This document shows, piece by piece, positions 23,310 to 32,464 of a DNA stretch of 64,000 nt (its first letter is position 1; every line of letters begins with the position of its first letter). The stretch spans positions 124,001 through 188,000 of the forward strand of contig CALUSR010000004.1 in NCBI GenBank assembly GCA_944323485.1. The letters run 5' to 3'. The notes under the pieces were generated by a model, which had not been told where the DNA came from, searched no databases, and worked only from the letters and a program-made list of their open reading frames with translations. The DNA is from Candidatus Gastranaerophilales bacterium (lineage in GTDB: Bacteria; Cyanobacteriota; Vampirovibrionia; Gastranaerophilales; CAJFVJ01). A program made the translations under genes and the position numbers.

Positions 23310-25697
23310 ATGATTAATACTAAAGACTGTTCTGCCGGTCTTTCTTCATATTTTAGAACAAATTTATACAAAGAAAACGTAAATAAAACTCCTCACTATC
23401 CGTTTTTAGAGAAAACAGACTCTTTTGAACGAAGTATTCCAAACACGCCTGTTCAGCTGATAAGAAATAAAAATGTTATACAAATAAATTTCTCGGGACA
23501 GTTGAAAGACCCTCAACGCCCCGGGATACAGATGAGAGTCAGAGGCGTATCTCTTCATCAAAAAGGTTCTTTAGGGGCTGGTTCTGGAGCAAAAGATAAA
23601 TCAGTTATCAAACTTGCTGAGAGCAACTGGAAAGACGGTCAAAAACTTAATCACAGAATAGAAACAAGACCTGATAATACAAAAATGATTATTCTTGATG
23701 ACCCAAAATATGGAGAAATAGGGCATGTTCCGGAAGATATTACTCCATTTATTGTGAAAATGATTGAACGTCATCCGAATGATTTTAGATTTGAACTCTC
23801 AAATGTTGTTGCAGGAACATCAAAAGGGGCGGCAACTATTGGGCTTCGGGCAAATCTTTTATATACCGGCAAAGATGAGACGATGAAACAAAAAGTCGAA
23901 AGAACTTTTGACAGACTTCTCAACTCTGATGATAAAGATATAAAAGATGTTATAATTCCTTATCAGCCAAAAGCTTCTCCAAAAGAAGTTTTGCAGAGAA
24001 TTTTTGATATAGAAACTCAAAAAAATGGCACTCATGCAGCAAAAGCTATTGAAGATACTATTGATGCAATAGTTGAAGAAATAAACAATCCGAATAATAA
24101 AAATATTTTGCTCATAGGTCATTGTCTGCCTGATGGTGATACCCTCGGATGTGTTTTGGGGATGCATGCAGCAATCAAAGGTGCTTACCCTGAGAGAAGG
24201 GTAGATTGTTCCGTAGATGATAAAATCCCCGGCTTATTCAGGGATAAAATGCCCGGTATAGAAAATGTGAAAAGACCATTTAATCAGGAAAAAATAAACG
24301 AACTTGAAGAAAACATAAAAAAACTTAAATCCGAAAAGAACACAAAACAAAACTATGAGCAAAGAAGAATTTTTGAAAAAGAACTGGCAGCACTGAAAAA
24401 GAGCAGAAATTTGTTTGACCCTGATGTCGCAAAAGGGGAAGCACCGAAAAAATATGATTTGGTAATCCTCATGGACATACCGACTCCAAGTAGGTTTAGT
24501 GCTGCATACAAAGATTATATTGAAAATGCTGGCAAGGTTATCTATATTGACCATCATCCTTATCGCCCATCAGAGTGGAATGAGGCTAAGGAGCAAACAG
24601 GAATAGATATGAAAAAAATCGAAAAAGATAATCTTTCTCTCGTTTGCGAAGCTGTTCCTTCGGCAACTCAACTTGTTACCGTTGTAGCTGACAGAGCAGG
24701 CATACTCAATGGAGTTTTGAAGAATAATCTTGATTATGCAAAACAATTTGTTGCAGGTATCATAACAGGCACTTCAACCGATACCGGTTCTTTTATCAGA
24801 AGCGCAAACCTTACTCCTGATGATATCAAAAAACCGGTTAAGGAACGTCCGAATTTTCTCCCTGAGGGTATGTCAAAATGGTTGATATCTAAACTCGGAA
24901 ATAAAGTTGATAAAAAATGGCTCAGAGAACATATAGTCTATGACATATCTGACAGCAACGCTTCTGCAGCAATCGGGTCATCTCCGAGAGAAAAAATGAT
25001 AAAATATTCTCTCAGCGGACTATCTGTTTCCCCGGATGCAGGCGTAGGATTTGTTGAAGTAGATTATGACAAAATGTATGACATCTGGCAGGAAGCAATG
25101 AAAACGGATAAGAAAGTTACTCTTCTAGATGTCCAAAATAGTTTTAAATACTCTGAAGTTATGAGTGCTTTAAGAGAAAATCCTATTTTCAATGAAAGAA
25201 ACAAAAATGATTACCAAAATGGTCTGAAAAGATTTATAGAAGCATATCGTTCTCCATATGAAGATGATAAAATTGCCGTTTTGATGATACAGGATAAAAA
25301 AGAGGGCTGTATTGATGAAAAATCAAATATATCTGACCAAAACGGTATAAGACTCTCATTCAGATCACAACCAGGTACAATTTATGCTGAATTGCTTGCC
25401 AATTTATTTGGAGGCGGAGGCCATGGCGGTGCTGCAGGCGGCAGAATTGACCTTGATGGTGTAACTCTAAATTCTCCTCTTGTTGTTAAAATTGATGGAA
25501 AAACAGAAAAAGACCCTCAAAAAATTTATCAAGCTCTGAAAGAAAACTATGACATAAATCATGACAACTCAATATCTCACAGTGAAAAGGAATCGCTGCG
25601 AAAAAAAATCTCTTTAGAAATAGACAAAAACGGAGAAAAAGCGAGACACATCATAATAGATTTAGTTAGGGAAATAAGAAAAGACAGTGAGAACTAA
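23310..25697 (+). CDS. Large DHH/DHHA1 phosphoesterase with unique N-terminus and EF-hand-like loop
   Basis: 795 aa. Residues 1-200 are a unique domain with QINFSGQLK near residue 65. Residues about 264-560 are DHH: GHCLPDGDTLG (about 270), VILMDIP, YIDHHPYRP (about 415) and GIITGTSTDTGSF. An inserted Lys/Glu-rich coil lies near residues 325-365. DHHA1 is shown by GGGGHGGAAGG (about 701). The C-terminal part carries DINHDNSISHSE, spaced like a calcium-binding EF-hand loop. It resembles NrnA/GdpP nucleases (nanoRNA or c-di-AMP/pAp), but the additions are unusual. A weak GAGG precedes the start. Confidence 0.82.
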   Translation: MINTKDCSAGLSSYFRTNLYKENVNKTPHYPFLEKTDSFERSIPNTPVQLIRNKNVIQINFSGQLKDPQRPGIQMRVRGVSLHQKGSLGAGSGAKDKSVIKLAESNWKDGQKLNHRIETRPDNTKMIILDDPKYGEIGHVPEDITPFIVKMIERHPNDFRFELSNVVAGTSKGAATIGLRANLLYTGKDETMKQKVERTFDRLLNSDDKDIKDVIIPYQPKASPKEVLQRIFDIETQKNGTHAAKAIEDTIDAIVEEINNPNNKNILLIGHCLPDGDTLGCVLGMHAAIKGAYPERRVDCSVDDKIPGLFRDKMPGIENVKRPFNQEKINELEENIKKLKSEKNTKQNYEQRRIFEKELAALKKSRNLFDPDVAKGEAPKKYDLVILMDIPTPSRFSAAYKDYIENAGKVIYIDHHPYRPSEWNEAKEQTGIDMKKIEKDNLSLVCEAVPSATQLVTVVADRAGILNGVLKNNLDYAKQFVAGIITGTSTDTGSFIRSANLTPDDIKKPVKERPNFLPEGMSKWLISKLGNKVDKKWLREHIVYDISDSNASAAIGSSPREKMIKYSLSGLSVSPDAGVGFVEVDYDKMYDIWQEAMKTDKKVTLLDVQNSFKYSEVMSALRENPIFNERNKNDYQNGLKRFIEAYRSPYEDDKIAVLMIQDKKEGCIDEKSNISDQNGIRLSFRSQPGTIYAELLANLFGGGGHGGAAGGRIDLDGVTLNSPLVVKIDGKTEKDPQKIYQALKENYDINHDNSISHSEKESLRKKISLEIDKNGEKARHIIIDLVREIRKDSEN

Positions 25698-26905
25698 ATT
25701 CTGTCTTTAAGCGTATTCCCGACAACAAAACCGCTGCTCCAGCAGTTTTGCAGGTTAAATCCCCCCGTTAAGCCGTCAATATTCAAAATTTCTCCGCAGA
25801 AAAAGAGATTTTTGATAATTTTTGATTCTAATGTTTTTGGATTAAGTTCATTCAAATCGACTCCTCCTGCCGTAACAACTTCTCCTCCCTGATGTGTTTT
25901 GATTGCATTAAGCTCAAAACAGCAAATGGCAGATACAATTTTTTTCCTTGATACTTTATTAACCTCGGATACTTTTTTTTCACAGTCTTCATTGATTGTT
26001 CTGAGAATTTCTTTTGCTAATTTTTTGGGAATATATTCTGAAATAACATTCAAAAGAGATTTTTTTCCGTTGTTCAAAAACTCTGAAGTTAAAATTTTAT
26101 CAAACTCATCTTCAGCTTTATTAACAAGGTTGAGTTTTATGGTTAGCGGTGTTATTTCTGAATAATCTAAGAAAGCAGCATAAGAACTTATCTTATAAAC
26201 AAGCGGGCCGCTTACTCCAAAATGTGTGAATAAAAAATCACCGCTTTGCGTAAACTGTTTTTTACCTCCAAAATATACATCAGCTTTGATATTTTTCAAG
26301 GTAATCCCGCTCAATTCTTTGAGAGCGGTCTCTTTTATAACAAGCGAGCAGAGAGCAGGTTTTAGAGGGGTGATAGTGTGTGATAATTTTTTTGCCAGTT
26401 TATGCCCTTCTCCTCGTCCTCCTGTTGAGATTACAAGACTGTCAAACTCCATTGTTTTGCCGTTTTGCTCGGTCAGATGGAATTTGTTGTTTGAATATTC
26501 GACATCCGATATTGATATTTTTTCTGTTTTTATATTCGGTTTGTTGAGCGCCTTTAGAAGAGCATCTCTGATATCTGATGCTTTGTTTGACTCAGGAAAA
26601 ATTCTGTTATCTGCTTGAATATAAGTTTCGATACCCAGGTTTTTGAAAAATTCAACGGTATCTTCAACAGAAAACTGCGAGAAAACAGAAAGAAGAAATT
26701 TCTCACCCCTAGGATAAAATTTTGCAAGTTCTCTGTTGTCAAATTCTGCATAAGACAAATTGCACCGACCCCCGCCTGTGCAAAGAAGTGTTTGCAGCGG
26801 AGAAGATTTATCGAATAATGTAATTTGATTTGCGGCATTTTCTGATGCTATGATAGCAGCCATTGCACCTGAAGGGCCTGCGCCGATTATTGCTATATTG
26901 TTCAT
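25694..26905 (-). CDS. BaiN/HI0933-like flavoprotein (NAD(P)/FAD oxidoreductase)
   Basis: 403 aa. N-terminal dinucleotide-binding motif IAIIGAGPSGAMAAIIASEN, then LLCTGGGRCNLSYAEF, the HI0933/YhiN signature, and STGGRGEG; the C-terminal FFCGEILNIDGLTGGFNLQ closes the FAD site. The family includes BaiN, a flavin reductase of bile acid dehydroxylation, though most members have unknown substrates. It is convergent with the DHH gene (four-base overlap). Confidence 0.9.
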   Translation of the reverse strand: MNNIAIIGAGPSGAMAAIIASENAANQITLFDKSSPLQTLLCTGGGRCNLSYAEFDNRELAKFYPRGEKFLLSVFSQFSVEDTVEFFKNLGIETYIQADNRIFPESNKASDIRDALLKALNKPNIKTEKISISDVEYSNNKFHLTEQNGKTMEFDSLVISTGGRGEGHKLAKKLSHTITPLKPALCSLVIKETALKELSGITLKNIKADVYFGGKKQFTQSGDFLFTHFGVSGPLVYKISSYAAFLDYSEITPLTIKLNLVNKAEDEFDKILTSEFLNNGKKSLLNVISEYIPKKLAKEILRTINEDCEKKVSEVNKVSRKKIVSAICCFELNAIKTHQGGEVVTAGGVDLNELNPKTLESKIIKNLFFCGEILNIDGLTGGFNLQNCWSSGFVVGNTLKDRI

Positions 26906-26948
26906 TTTTATATTCTAGCGTGAGAGAAGAAAAATATAAATATGGTAC

Positions 26949-26977
26949 TTGACATTGAGCTGTGGTGTTAATAAAAT
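26949..26977 (+). promoter_or_regulatory. tRNA-Gln promoter
   Basis: TTGACA (26949-26954), 17-base spacer, TAAAAT (26972-26977). Near-consensus sigma-70 promoter, with transcription likely starting about 14 bases before the mature tRNA. Confidence 0.8.
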
Positions 26978-26997
26978 GAAAAATGTCACAGACGCAA

Positions 26998-27070
26998 TGG
27001 GGCGTCGCCAAGTGGTAAGGCAGCTGGTTTTGGTCCAGCCATTCCGGAGGTTCGAATCCTTCCGCCCCAG
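26998..27070 (+). tRNA. tRNA-Gln (TTG)
   Basis: 73 bases. Acceptor arm TGGGGCG pairs with CGCCCCA; anticodon stem GCTGG/CCAGC holds the loop TTTTGGT, anticodon TTG (reads CAA). The T-loop is TTCGAAT. CCA is not encoded, and must be added. A near-consensus promoter lies upstream and a terminator immediately after. Confidence 0.95.
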
Positions 27071-27075
27071 TTTTT

Positions 27076-27108
27076 AAAAGACCTGTTCTTTAGAACAGGT
27101 CTTTTTTT
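27076..27108 (+). terminator. Bidirectional Rho-independent terminator
   Basis: AAAGACCTGTTCT-TT-AGAACAGGTCTTT hairpin with a T-run after it and an A-run before it. It ends tRNA-Gln and, in the other direction, the kelch-like gene at 27113. Confidence 0.88.
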
Positions 27109-27112
27109 GTGT

Positions 27113-28438
27113 TTATTTTCTAAAAAGCAATTCGATTCCCTTTGTAGATATAATAAGGGCACTGCCGTTATCAAGCGAAAATGCGTCATATATCATATAA
27201 GATGGAGGTATAATAAACTTCCTGATAACGGAAGATTTACCTGTTTTTATATCAAAAATTTCCACTCTATTTTCTTCTACACTACCCATAAAAGGATTAG
27301 ACCATGAATCATTTATACCTCCATATATAAGTATTTTATCGTTATTTAATGGCAACATACTCCATCCATAATTGCTTCTGGGAATTAATATTTTTCCAAG
27401 TGTTGAAATTTCTCCGGTTATAGGATTGGTAACTTTTATCTCAGATGTCATAAAATCCAGAGAAACAATTCTTCCATCATCTAATTTTACAGGTCCATAC
27501 CCTTCCAGTTTTACACTTTTTTTATATAAATCTGTTTCAGGGTCATAAATTTTTCCAAGGGAATAATAGATTGTTCCATCATTAAGAAGAAATTCATAAC
27601 CACTCCAGATTATCGGATCATCTTTTTTTAAAAATCTCGGAATCAAAGAGAATGTCTGAGTTTTAGGATTATAAACTTCCATTTGGGTTGCTCTTTCATT
27701 TACCTCATCGCTAACTCCTATAGGTAGTCTCTTATCTCTTGGAATGAATCCTCCCATAATCAGAACATTTCCGTTCTTCAATAATACAAGCCTTGCATTT
27801 CTTCTGCGTATATTTAACTTTCCCTTTGTAAATTCAAAAGTTTCTGTTACCGGGTCATATATTTGTCCATACATTGACTGTTCATACCTTGCAACACAAT
27901 CATTATACTTTTTCAGCAACTCCGGATTTTTCTTCAGATAAGGCATGAATAGTTTTTCTCTTTCATGTTCATATCGTGTAAAATACTCATTTTCATACAC
28001 CTGTCTCCTAAACTCTCTTATTTCTGAAACTGTTAGAGTTGATTCAACTATTCTGTATTTTTTCAATTTCTTTTTAAATAAATCATCAGAAATTAATGAA
28101 TATAAGTCAAGTTTATCAGAGCAAGATGGATAAATATAAGGATCAATAAAAAGTACTTTTCCATCTTCCAATAATATTGAAGACTTCCCATGTAAGCTTG
28201 GAGCAAGCTTAAAATCTGCTGTTTTTTTAAATGTATTTGTTTTTGAATCAAAGATATCCGCATGTATCCCTCTAGGGCACAAGAACCTGCCATCTTTTAA
28301 TTTTATTGCATAATCGTACCTAATAATATCTTCACGCAGTGTTTTGAAATACCATTTTTCTTCAGCAAAAGAATATCCTGTTGATACCAGAAAAATTATT
28401 AAAATCAGTAAAAATAATCTGTAAATTTCTCTTAACAT
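27113..28438 (-). CDS. Exported kelch-like beta-propeller protein A
   Basis: 441 aa from the ATG at 28438 (AGGA five bases upstream); a longer frame to 28492 is not supported. Signal peptide: YRLFLLILIIFLVSTGYSFA. Blades with kelch/galactose-oxidase flavour recur: LKDGRFLC, LLEDGKVLFI, LLKNGNVLIMGG, LPLNNDKILIYGG, each followed by IYDPxTxxF. An inserted helical module near residues 120-200 (LKKYRIVESTLT, PYLKKNPELLKKYNDCVA) is nearly identical in the paralogue at 35238. It is secreted or periplasmic; ligand unknown. Confidence 0.78.
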   Translation of the reverse strand: MLREIYRLFLLILIIFLVSTGYSFAEEKWYFKTLREDIIRYDYAIKLKDGRFLCPRGIHADIFDSKTNTFKKTADFKLAPSLHGKSSILLEDGKVLFIDPYIYPSCSDKLDLYSLISDDLFKKKLKKYRIVESTLTVSEIREFRRQVYENEYFTRYEHEREKLFMPYLKKNPELLKKYNDCVARYEQSMYGQIYDPVTETFEFTKGKLNIRRRNARLVLLKNGNVLIMGGFIPRDKRLPIGVSDEVNERATQMEVYNPKTQTFSLIPRFLKKDDPIIWSGYEFLLNDGTIYYSLGKIYDPETDLYKKSVKLEGYGPVKLDDGRIVSLDFMTSEIKVTNPITGEISTLGKILIPRSNYGWSMLPLNNDKILIYGGINDSWSNPFMGSVEENRVEIFDIKTGKSSVIRKFIIPPSYMIYDAFSLDNGSALIISTKGIELLFRK

Positions 28439-28503
28439 ATTCCTAACAAGTATAAGTAATATTATAAATATTATACAACATTTTATACCCAAACAACATG
28501 ATT

Positions 28504-28513
28504 GTGCTATAAT
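28504..28513 (+). promoter_or_regulatory. tRNA-Gly promoter, extended -10
   Basis: GTGCTATAAT gives an extended -10 (TG-C-TATAAT, 28508-28513), 17 bases before the tRNA 5' end. No clear -35 is visible, as is common with an extended -10. Confidence 0.6.
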
Positions 28514-28529
28514 CTTTAGCGTAACAAAT

Positions 28530-28604
28530 GCGGACGTAATTCAGTGGTAGAATGCAACCTTCCCAAGGTTGACGTCGCGAGTTCGAGCCTCGTCGTCCGC
28601 TCCA
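28530..28604 (+). tRNA. tRNA-Gly (CCC)
   Basis: 72 bases plus an encoded CCA (28602-28604). Acceptor arm GCGGACG/CGTCCGC; anticodon stem CAACC/GGTTG with loop TTCCCAA, anticodon CCC; T-loop TTCGAGC. It has its own extended -10 promoter. It ends 14 bases before the convergent ispE stop. Confidence 0.95.
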
Positions 28605-28617
28605 TCTGAAAATTTTA

Positions 28618-29484
28618 CTAAACCTGCGTCGTAACGCCATGTTTTACGGTCTTCACAACAAAATGTTTTGCATTTTCTATCTCTGGCATTGAGAACTCAT
28701 CAGATAAAATCCCGAACACAGATGAGCCGCTTCCTGACATCAGAGCATTTTTGCACCCGGAAGAAATTAACAGATTCTTGATTTCTTCTATCCTCGGATA
28801 ATCCCTCAATATCGGCAGCTCAAAGTGATTCAAAAGCAGATGAGATATATCTTCATGCCTGTTCAGTGCCATAAAAACTTTTAGCGTATTATTCGTCTTT
28901 GGTTTTTCTTCTAACTCCGAAAATTTTTGATAAGCCTCTTTGGTTGATATTGATACATCATCAGGCTTTACTATAACAATGTCACAATCGGCTGATTCGA
29001 CACGTTCAAGGATTTCTCCCCGTCCTGAGGCAAGTTTTGCACCGCCGAACAGGCAAAAACTTACATCAGAGCCGATTTGAGCAGCGAGAGCAGAAAGCTC
29101 CGTTCCTGATAGAGGAAGTCCGAAAATCTTGTTTAAGCCATGCAGCACGCCTGCTGCATTCGAACTGCCGCCTGCAAGCCCCGCTTCAACAGGGATATGT
29201 TTTTCTATGTATATATCAACATTTTTTCCGCTTATGCCAGTTTTCTCAAAAAACAATTCAGCCGCCTTATGAGCAATATTTCTCGAGTCATACGGAATTT
29301 CACGACTGTTGCCGGAGATTGAAATTTTGTTTTCTTCACTATCTTCGATGTTGATTGTAAGAAAATCGAATAAACTTACAGCCTGCATAATACTCTGGAT
29401 GTTGTGGAAGCCGTCAGGGCGTTTGTTGAGAATCTCGAGTGTAAGATTTATTTTGGCGGGAGTTTTCACTTTTATACTTTGCAT
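28618..29484 (-). CDS. ispE: IspE, 4-diphosphocytidyl-2-C-methyl-D-erythritol kinase
   Basis: 288 aa GHMP kinase. N-terminal VKTPAKINLTLEILNKRPDG is the IspE start signature; the ATP loop is PVEAGLAGGSSNAAGVL (about residue 91); the C-terminal motif ALMSGSGSSVFGI is present. It phosphorylates the MEP-pathway intermediate CDP-ME in the cytoplasm. It follows rsmA by nine bases, an ispE-ksgA pairing common in many bacteria. Confidence 0.96.
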   Translation of the reverse strand: MQSIKVKTPAKINLTLEILNKRPDGFHNIQSIMQAVSLFDFLTINIEDSEENKISISGNSREIPYDSRNIAHKAAELFFEKTGISGKNVDIYIEKHIPVEAGLAGGSSNAAGVLHGLNKIFGLPLSGTELSALAAQIGSDVSFCLFGGAKLASGRGEILERVESADCDIVIVKPDDVSISTKEAYQKFSELEEKPKTNNTLKVFMALNRHEDISHLLLNHFELPILRDYPRIEEIKNLLISSGCKNALMSGSGSSVFGILSDEFSMPEIENAKHFVVKTVKHGVTTQV

Positions 29485-29493
29485 AAGACACCT

Positions 29494-30321
29494 CTATAAC
29501 TTTTGCGCTAAGTTTTTGAAATCTTCTATCGATAAATTTTCCGCTCTGATATTTTCGCTGAAGCCTAATTCAGCGAGTGCCGATTTTATTCTCTCCTTTG
29601 AAAATCCTGAAGAAGAAAGAGAGTTCACAAGAGTTTTTCTCCTCATTGCAAAAGCTCCTTTTATTACTCTTCTGAATTTTTTAGGGTCATCAAGCTTAAA
29701 GAGCGGAGTTTCTCTTACTCTCAGCCGAACAAGAGCCGAGTCGACTTTCGGCTTCGGATAAAAAGCAGAAGCTGGCACTTTCTCGAGCACCTCTGTTTCT
29801 GCCCAAAAATTGCACAAAATCGAAAGCAGACCATAATCCTTTGAATGACTTTCATTTGTCGCGACAATCCTCTTTGCCACCTCATATTGCACCATAAGAA
29901 TAATTTCTGAAATCAGGTTTCTGTTTTTGTTTGTTTGTTCATCGATTTCCCCGAGCAGATGCACCAAAATCGGTGATGTTATATAGTATGGGATATTTGC
30001 AATTATTTTTACACGTTCTTCAACAAGCAGAGAAAAGTCGGTTTGTAAAATATCCTTGTTTATAATATCAATATTATTGAAGGGCAAATCAGAGAGGACG
30101 TCTATGGCATCTTTATCAATTTCGACTGCAATTAGTCTTTTGACTTCAGGTGCCGCTTTTTCGGTAACAAAGCCTATCCCGGGACCTATTTCAAGGACTG
30201 TATCATCTTTTGAGAGGTTAGCATATTTGATAATAGAGTTGATTACCTGCCCGCTTATCAAAAAATTTTGTCCGAGTTTCTTTTTTGTCCGGAAACTTCT
30301 CGCCCTTGAGAAATAATCCAT
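29494..30321 (-). CDS. rsmA: RsmA (KsgA), 16S rRNA adenine dimethyltransferase
   Basis: 275 aa from the ATG at 30321 (GGGGG upstream); 42 further codons upstream are open but unrelated to the family. N-terminal RTKKKLGQNFLISG is conserved; SAM motif EIGPGIGFVTEKA; catalytic motif NIPYYITSPIL; C-terminal AFYPKPKVDSALVRL. It dimethylates A1518 and A1519 of 16S rRNA. Upstream of ispE in the same unit, divergent from gshA with an 87-base gap. Confidence 0.96.
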   Translation of the reverse strand: MDYFSRARSFRTKKKLGQNFLISGQVINSIIKYANLSKDDTVLEIGPGIGFVTEKAAPEVKRLIAVEIDKDAIDVLSDLPFNNIDIINKDILQTDFSLLVEERVKIIANIPYYITSPILVHLLGEIDEQTNKNRNLISEIILMVQYEVAKRIVATNESHSKDYGLLSILCNFWAETEVLEKVPASAFYPKPKVDSALVRLRVRETPLFKLDDPKKFRRVIKGAFAMRRKTLVNSLSSSGFSKERIKSALAELGFSENIRAENLSIEDFKNLAQKL

Positions 30322-30408
30322 ATCAGCCCCCGCAAGGATAATGTAAACAAATAATATTTTACGATAAAAATAACTTATAATAACAATATAAATAAAAGCC
30401 GGCAATAT

Positions 30409-31746
30409 ATGAAAGAAATTCTTGAAAAGAACAAAATTATTACACATAAATCACAACTCTGCGAGATTTTCTACAGCGGAATAAAATCTCCTGATAAATT
30501 CAAAATAGGAGTAGAATATGAAAAACTTGCGGTAAAGAAAAAAAACTATCGAGCTGTTGAATATAAAGAAATCAAAGAGTACCTGAAAAAACTTAAAGAA
30601 AAAATCAACGCTGAAGACATAACGGAAAATAAACATCTCCTTGGATTGCAAACTGAGAATGAAAAACTTTCTCTCGAACCGGGAGCTCAGGTTGAGCTGA
30701 GTCTTGCGCCATATCAAACAATTCATGAGTGCAAAGCCAAAATAGACAGTTATAATATGCTTACCGATGAGATAGCTGATGATATGGGATTTCTGTGGCT
30801 CGGGTACGGCATACAGCCTTTTTCAACTTATGAGAACATCAATCTTATTCCAAAGATGAGATATCGCCTTATGGACAGTTATTTTAAATCAATCGGCACA
30901 AATGCAGAAATTATGATGAGAGAAACGGCAGGTCTTCAGGTGAATATTGATTATTCTTCAGAAGAAGACGCCATAAATAAACTCAGATGCGCCACTTTCT
31001 TATCACCGATAGTCAGTGCCATGTTTGCAAACTCGCCGATAAGAGGCGGCAAACTCTCAAATTACAGATCCTGCAGAACAAATGCCTGGCTGCATGTGGA
31101 TGAAAACAGATGCGGACTGATTGACAGCAGGCTGTTCCATAGAGAACTCGAGTACTCTTTTGAAAACTACTGCAATCTGCTTCTTGCAAAACCTGTCATA
31201 TACAATCAAAAAACGGGTAAAAACTCAAAATCAACGTTCAAGGAACTTCTGAATCGCGGCGAAGTTGATATGGACGATTGGTTTATGCATATGAGCTTAT
31301 ATTTTCCTGATGTCCGTCTTAAAGATGTTATCGAAATAAGAAACTGTGACTGCCAGAATACTGATTTGATGTATTCGTTTTTTGCTCTATGGAAAGGGCT
31401 TATGTACGATAAAGAATCTATAGACGAAGCATTCTCTACTGTTGAAGATTTCAACTGGATAACAATTAATATCCTTCGAAAATCTCTCCCTCATATAGGT
31501 TTGAACGTGAATTTTATGGGAGTAAATCTCTTTGATATTGCAAATAATCTTGTTGATATTGCAAAAAAATCTCTCAAAAAACAGGCAGAAGAGGGAGGAT
31601 ATAGGGATGAGAGCATATATTTAACTCCGATTGAAAAACTTGTTTCTCACAGACAGACTCAAGCTGATATCATTGCAAAAAAATGGACTTATGAATGGAA
31701 TAAAGATCCTGATAAATTTATTGACTACATAAGAATAAGGATATAA
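30409..31746 (+). CDS. gshA: Glutamate-cysteine ligase, plant/proteobacterial GCS2 type
   Basis: 445 aa. The N-terminal FKIGVEYEKLAV and LSLEPGAQVELSLAPYQTIH match GCS2 glutamate-cysteine ligases (plant-type); MMRETAGLQVNIDYSSEEDA and the C-terminal CDCQNTDLM-like IRNCDCQ region follow. It makes gamma-glutamylcysteine. No gshB is nearby. The family also includes EgtA and YbdK-like enzymes, so the substrate is not certain. Collinear with the HAD and nth genes (23- and 8-base gaps), probably one operon. Confidence 0.86.
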   Translation: MKEILEKNKIITHKSQLCEIFYSGIKSPDKFKIGVEYEKLAVKKKNYRAVEYKEIKEYLKKLKEKINAEDITENKHLLGLQTENEKLSLEPGAQVELSLAPYQTIHECKAKIDSYNMLTDEIADDMGFLWLGYGIQPFSTYENINLIPKMRYRLMDSYFKSIGTNAEIMMRETAGLQVNIDYSSEEDAINKLRCATFLSPIVSAMFANSPIRGGKLSNYRSCRTNAWLHVDENRCGLIDSRLFHRELEYSFENYCNLLLAKPVIYNQKTGKNSKSTFKELLNRGEVDMDDWFMHMSLYFPDVRLKDVIEIRNCDCQNTDLMYSFFALWKGLMYDKESIDEAFSTVEDFNWITINILRKSLPHIGLNVNFMGVNLFDIANNLVDIAKKSLKKQAEEGGYRDESIYLTPIEKLVSHRQTQADIIAKKWTYEWNKDPDKFIDYIRIRI

Positions 31747-31769
31747 GCATAACTCAGGCTGGTAAGAAA

Positions 31770-32456
31770 ATGAAAAGATATAAAAGTGTAATTTTTGATT
31801 TTAACGGTACGCTTGTTTTTGACACAAAAAATCATGACAGAGCGTGGAAGATTATTACATCAAAATACAGAGATACTCCTTTTTCTGATGAAGAACTCGA
31901 AAAAAACATTCATGGAAGAACAAACAGAGCTATTTTCGAATATATTACAAATCGAAAACTTTCAGAGAGTGATGTTGAAAAATTCTCGGAAGAAAAAGAA
32001 CTTATCTACCAGCAGCTATGCCGTGAAGATAAAAATTTTCATCTGATTCAAGGAGCAGAAGACTTTTTGAACTATCTCAGAGATAATAAAATACCTCGAA
32101 CCATTGCAACGGCTTCAAATCGTATGAATGTTGATTTTTATGTCGAGATGCTTCATCTTGAGAGATGGTTTGATTTGGATAAAATTGTCTACGACGACGG
32201 CACACTCGAGGGTAAGCCCAAGCCAGATATCTATGAAAAAGCAGCAAAAATCCTTCAAACAAAACCTGAAGACTGCATAGTGTTTGAAGATGCAATCCTC
32301 GGGATTGAATCAGCCTGCAGAGCTGGAATTGGGGAGATTATTGCGGTAGTCGGAGATAAGAGCAAACAACTGAGCGGTGAAAAAAAATTCGGGGTCAAAG
32401 AGAGAATAGAAAATTTCTCGGATTTTAAGAGAAATAAACTTCTGTTTGGCTTATAA
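31770..32456 (+). CDS. HAD family hydrolase, beta-phosphoglucomutase-like
   Basis: 228 aa. Motif I is FDFNGTLVFD: the nucleophile Asp is kept, but the second Asp of DxDGT is Asn, a variant seen in some HAD phosphatases. Cap domain follows. Motif II PRTIATASN, motif III Lys in EGKPKPDIYEKAA, motif IV CIVFEDAILGIESACRAG. It resembles beta-phosphoglucomutase/phosphatase YcjU or Gph. Substrate is not predicted. It lies between gshA and nth. Confidence 0.85.
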   Translation: MKRYKSVIFDFNGTLVFDTKNHDRAWKIITSKYRDTPFSDEELEKNIHGRTNRAIFEYITNRKLSESDVEKFSEEKELIYQQLCREDKNFHLIQGAEDFLNYLRDNKIPRTIATASNRMNVDFYVEMLHLERWFDLDKIVYDDGTLEGKPKPDIYEKAAKILQTKPEDCIVFEDAILGIESACRAGIGEIIAVVGDKSKQLSGEKKFGVKERIENFSDFKRNKLLFGL

Positions 32457-32464
32457 TAAAGAAC

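Noticed and set aside
30322-30447. A 42-codon N-terminal extension of RsmA.
   Set aside because: It is hydrophobic and unlike the family, and GGGGG precedes the ATG at 30321.
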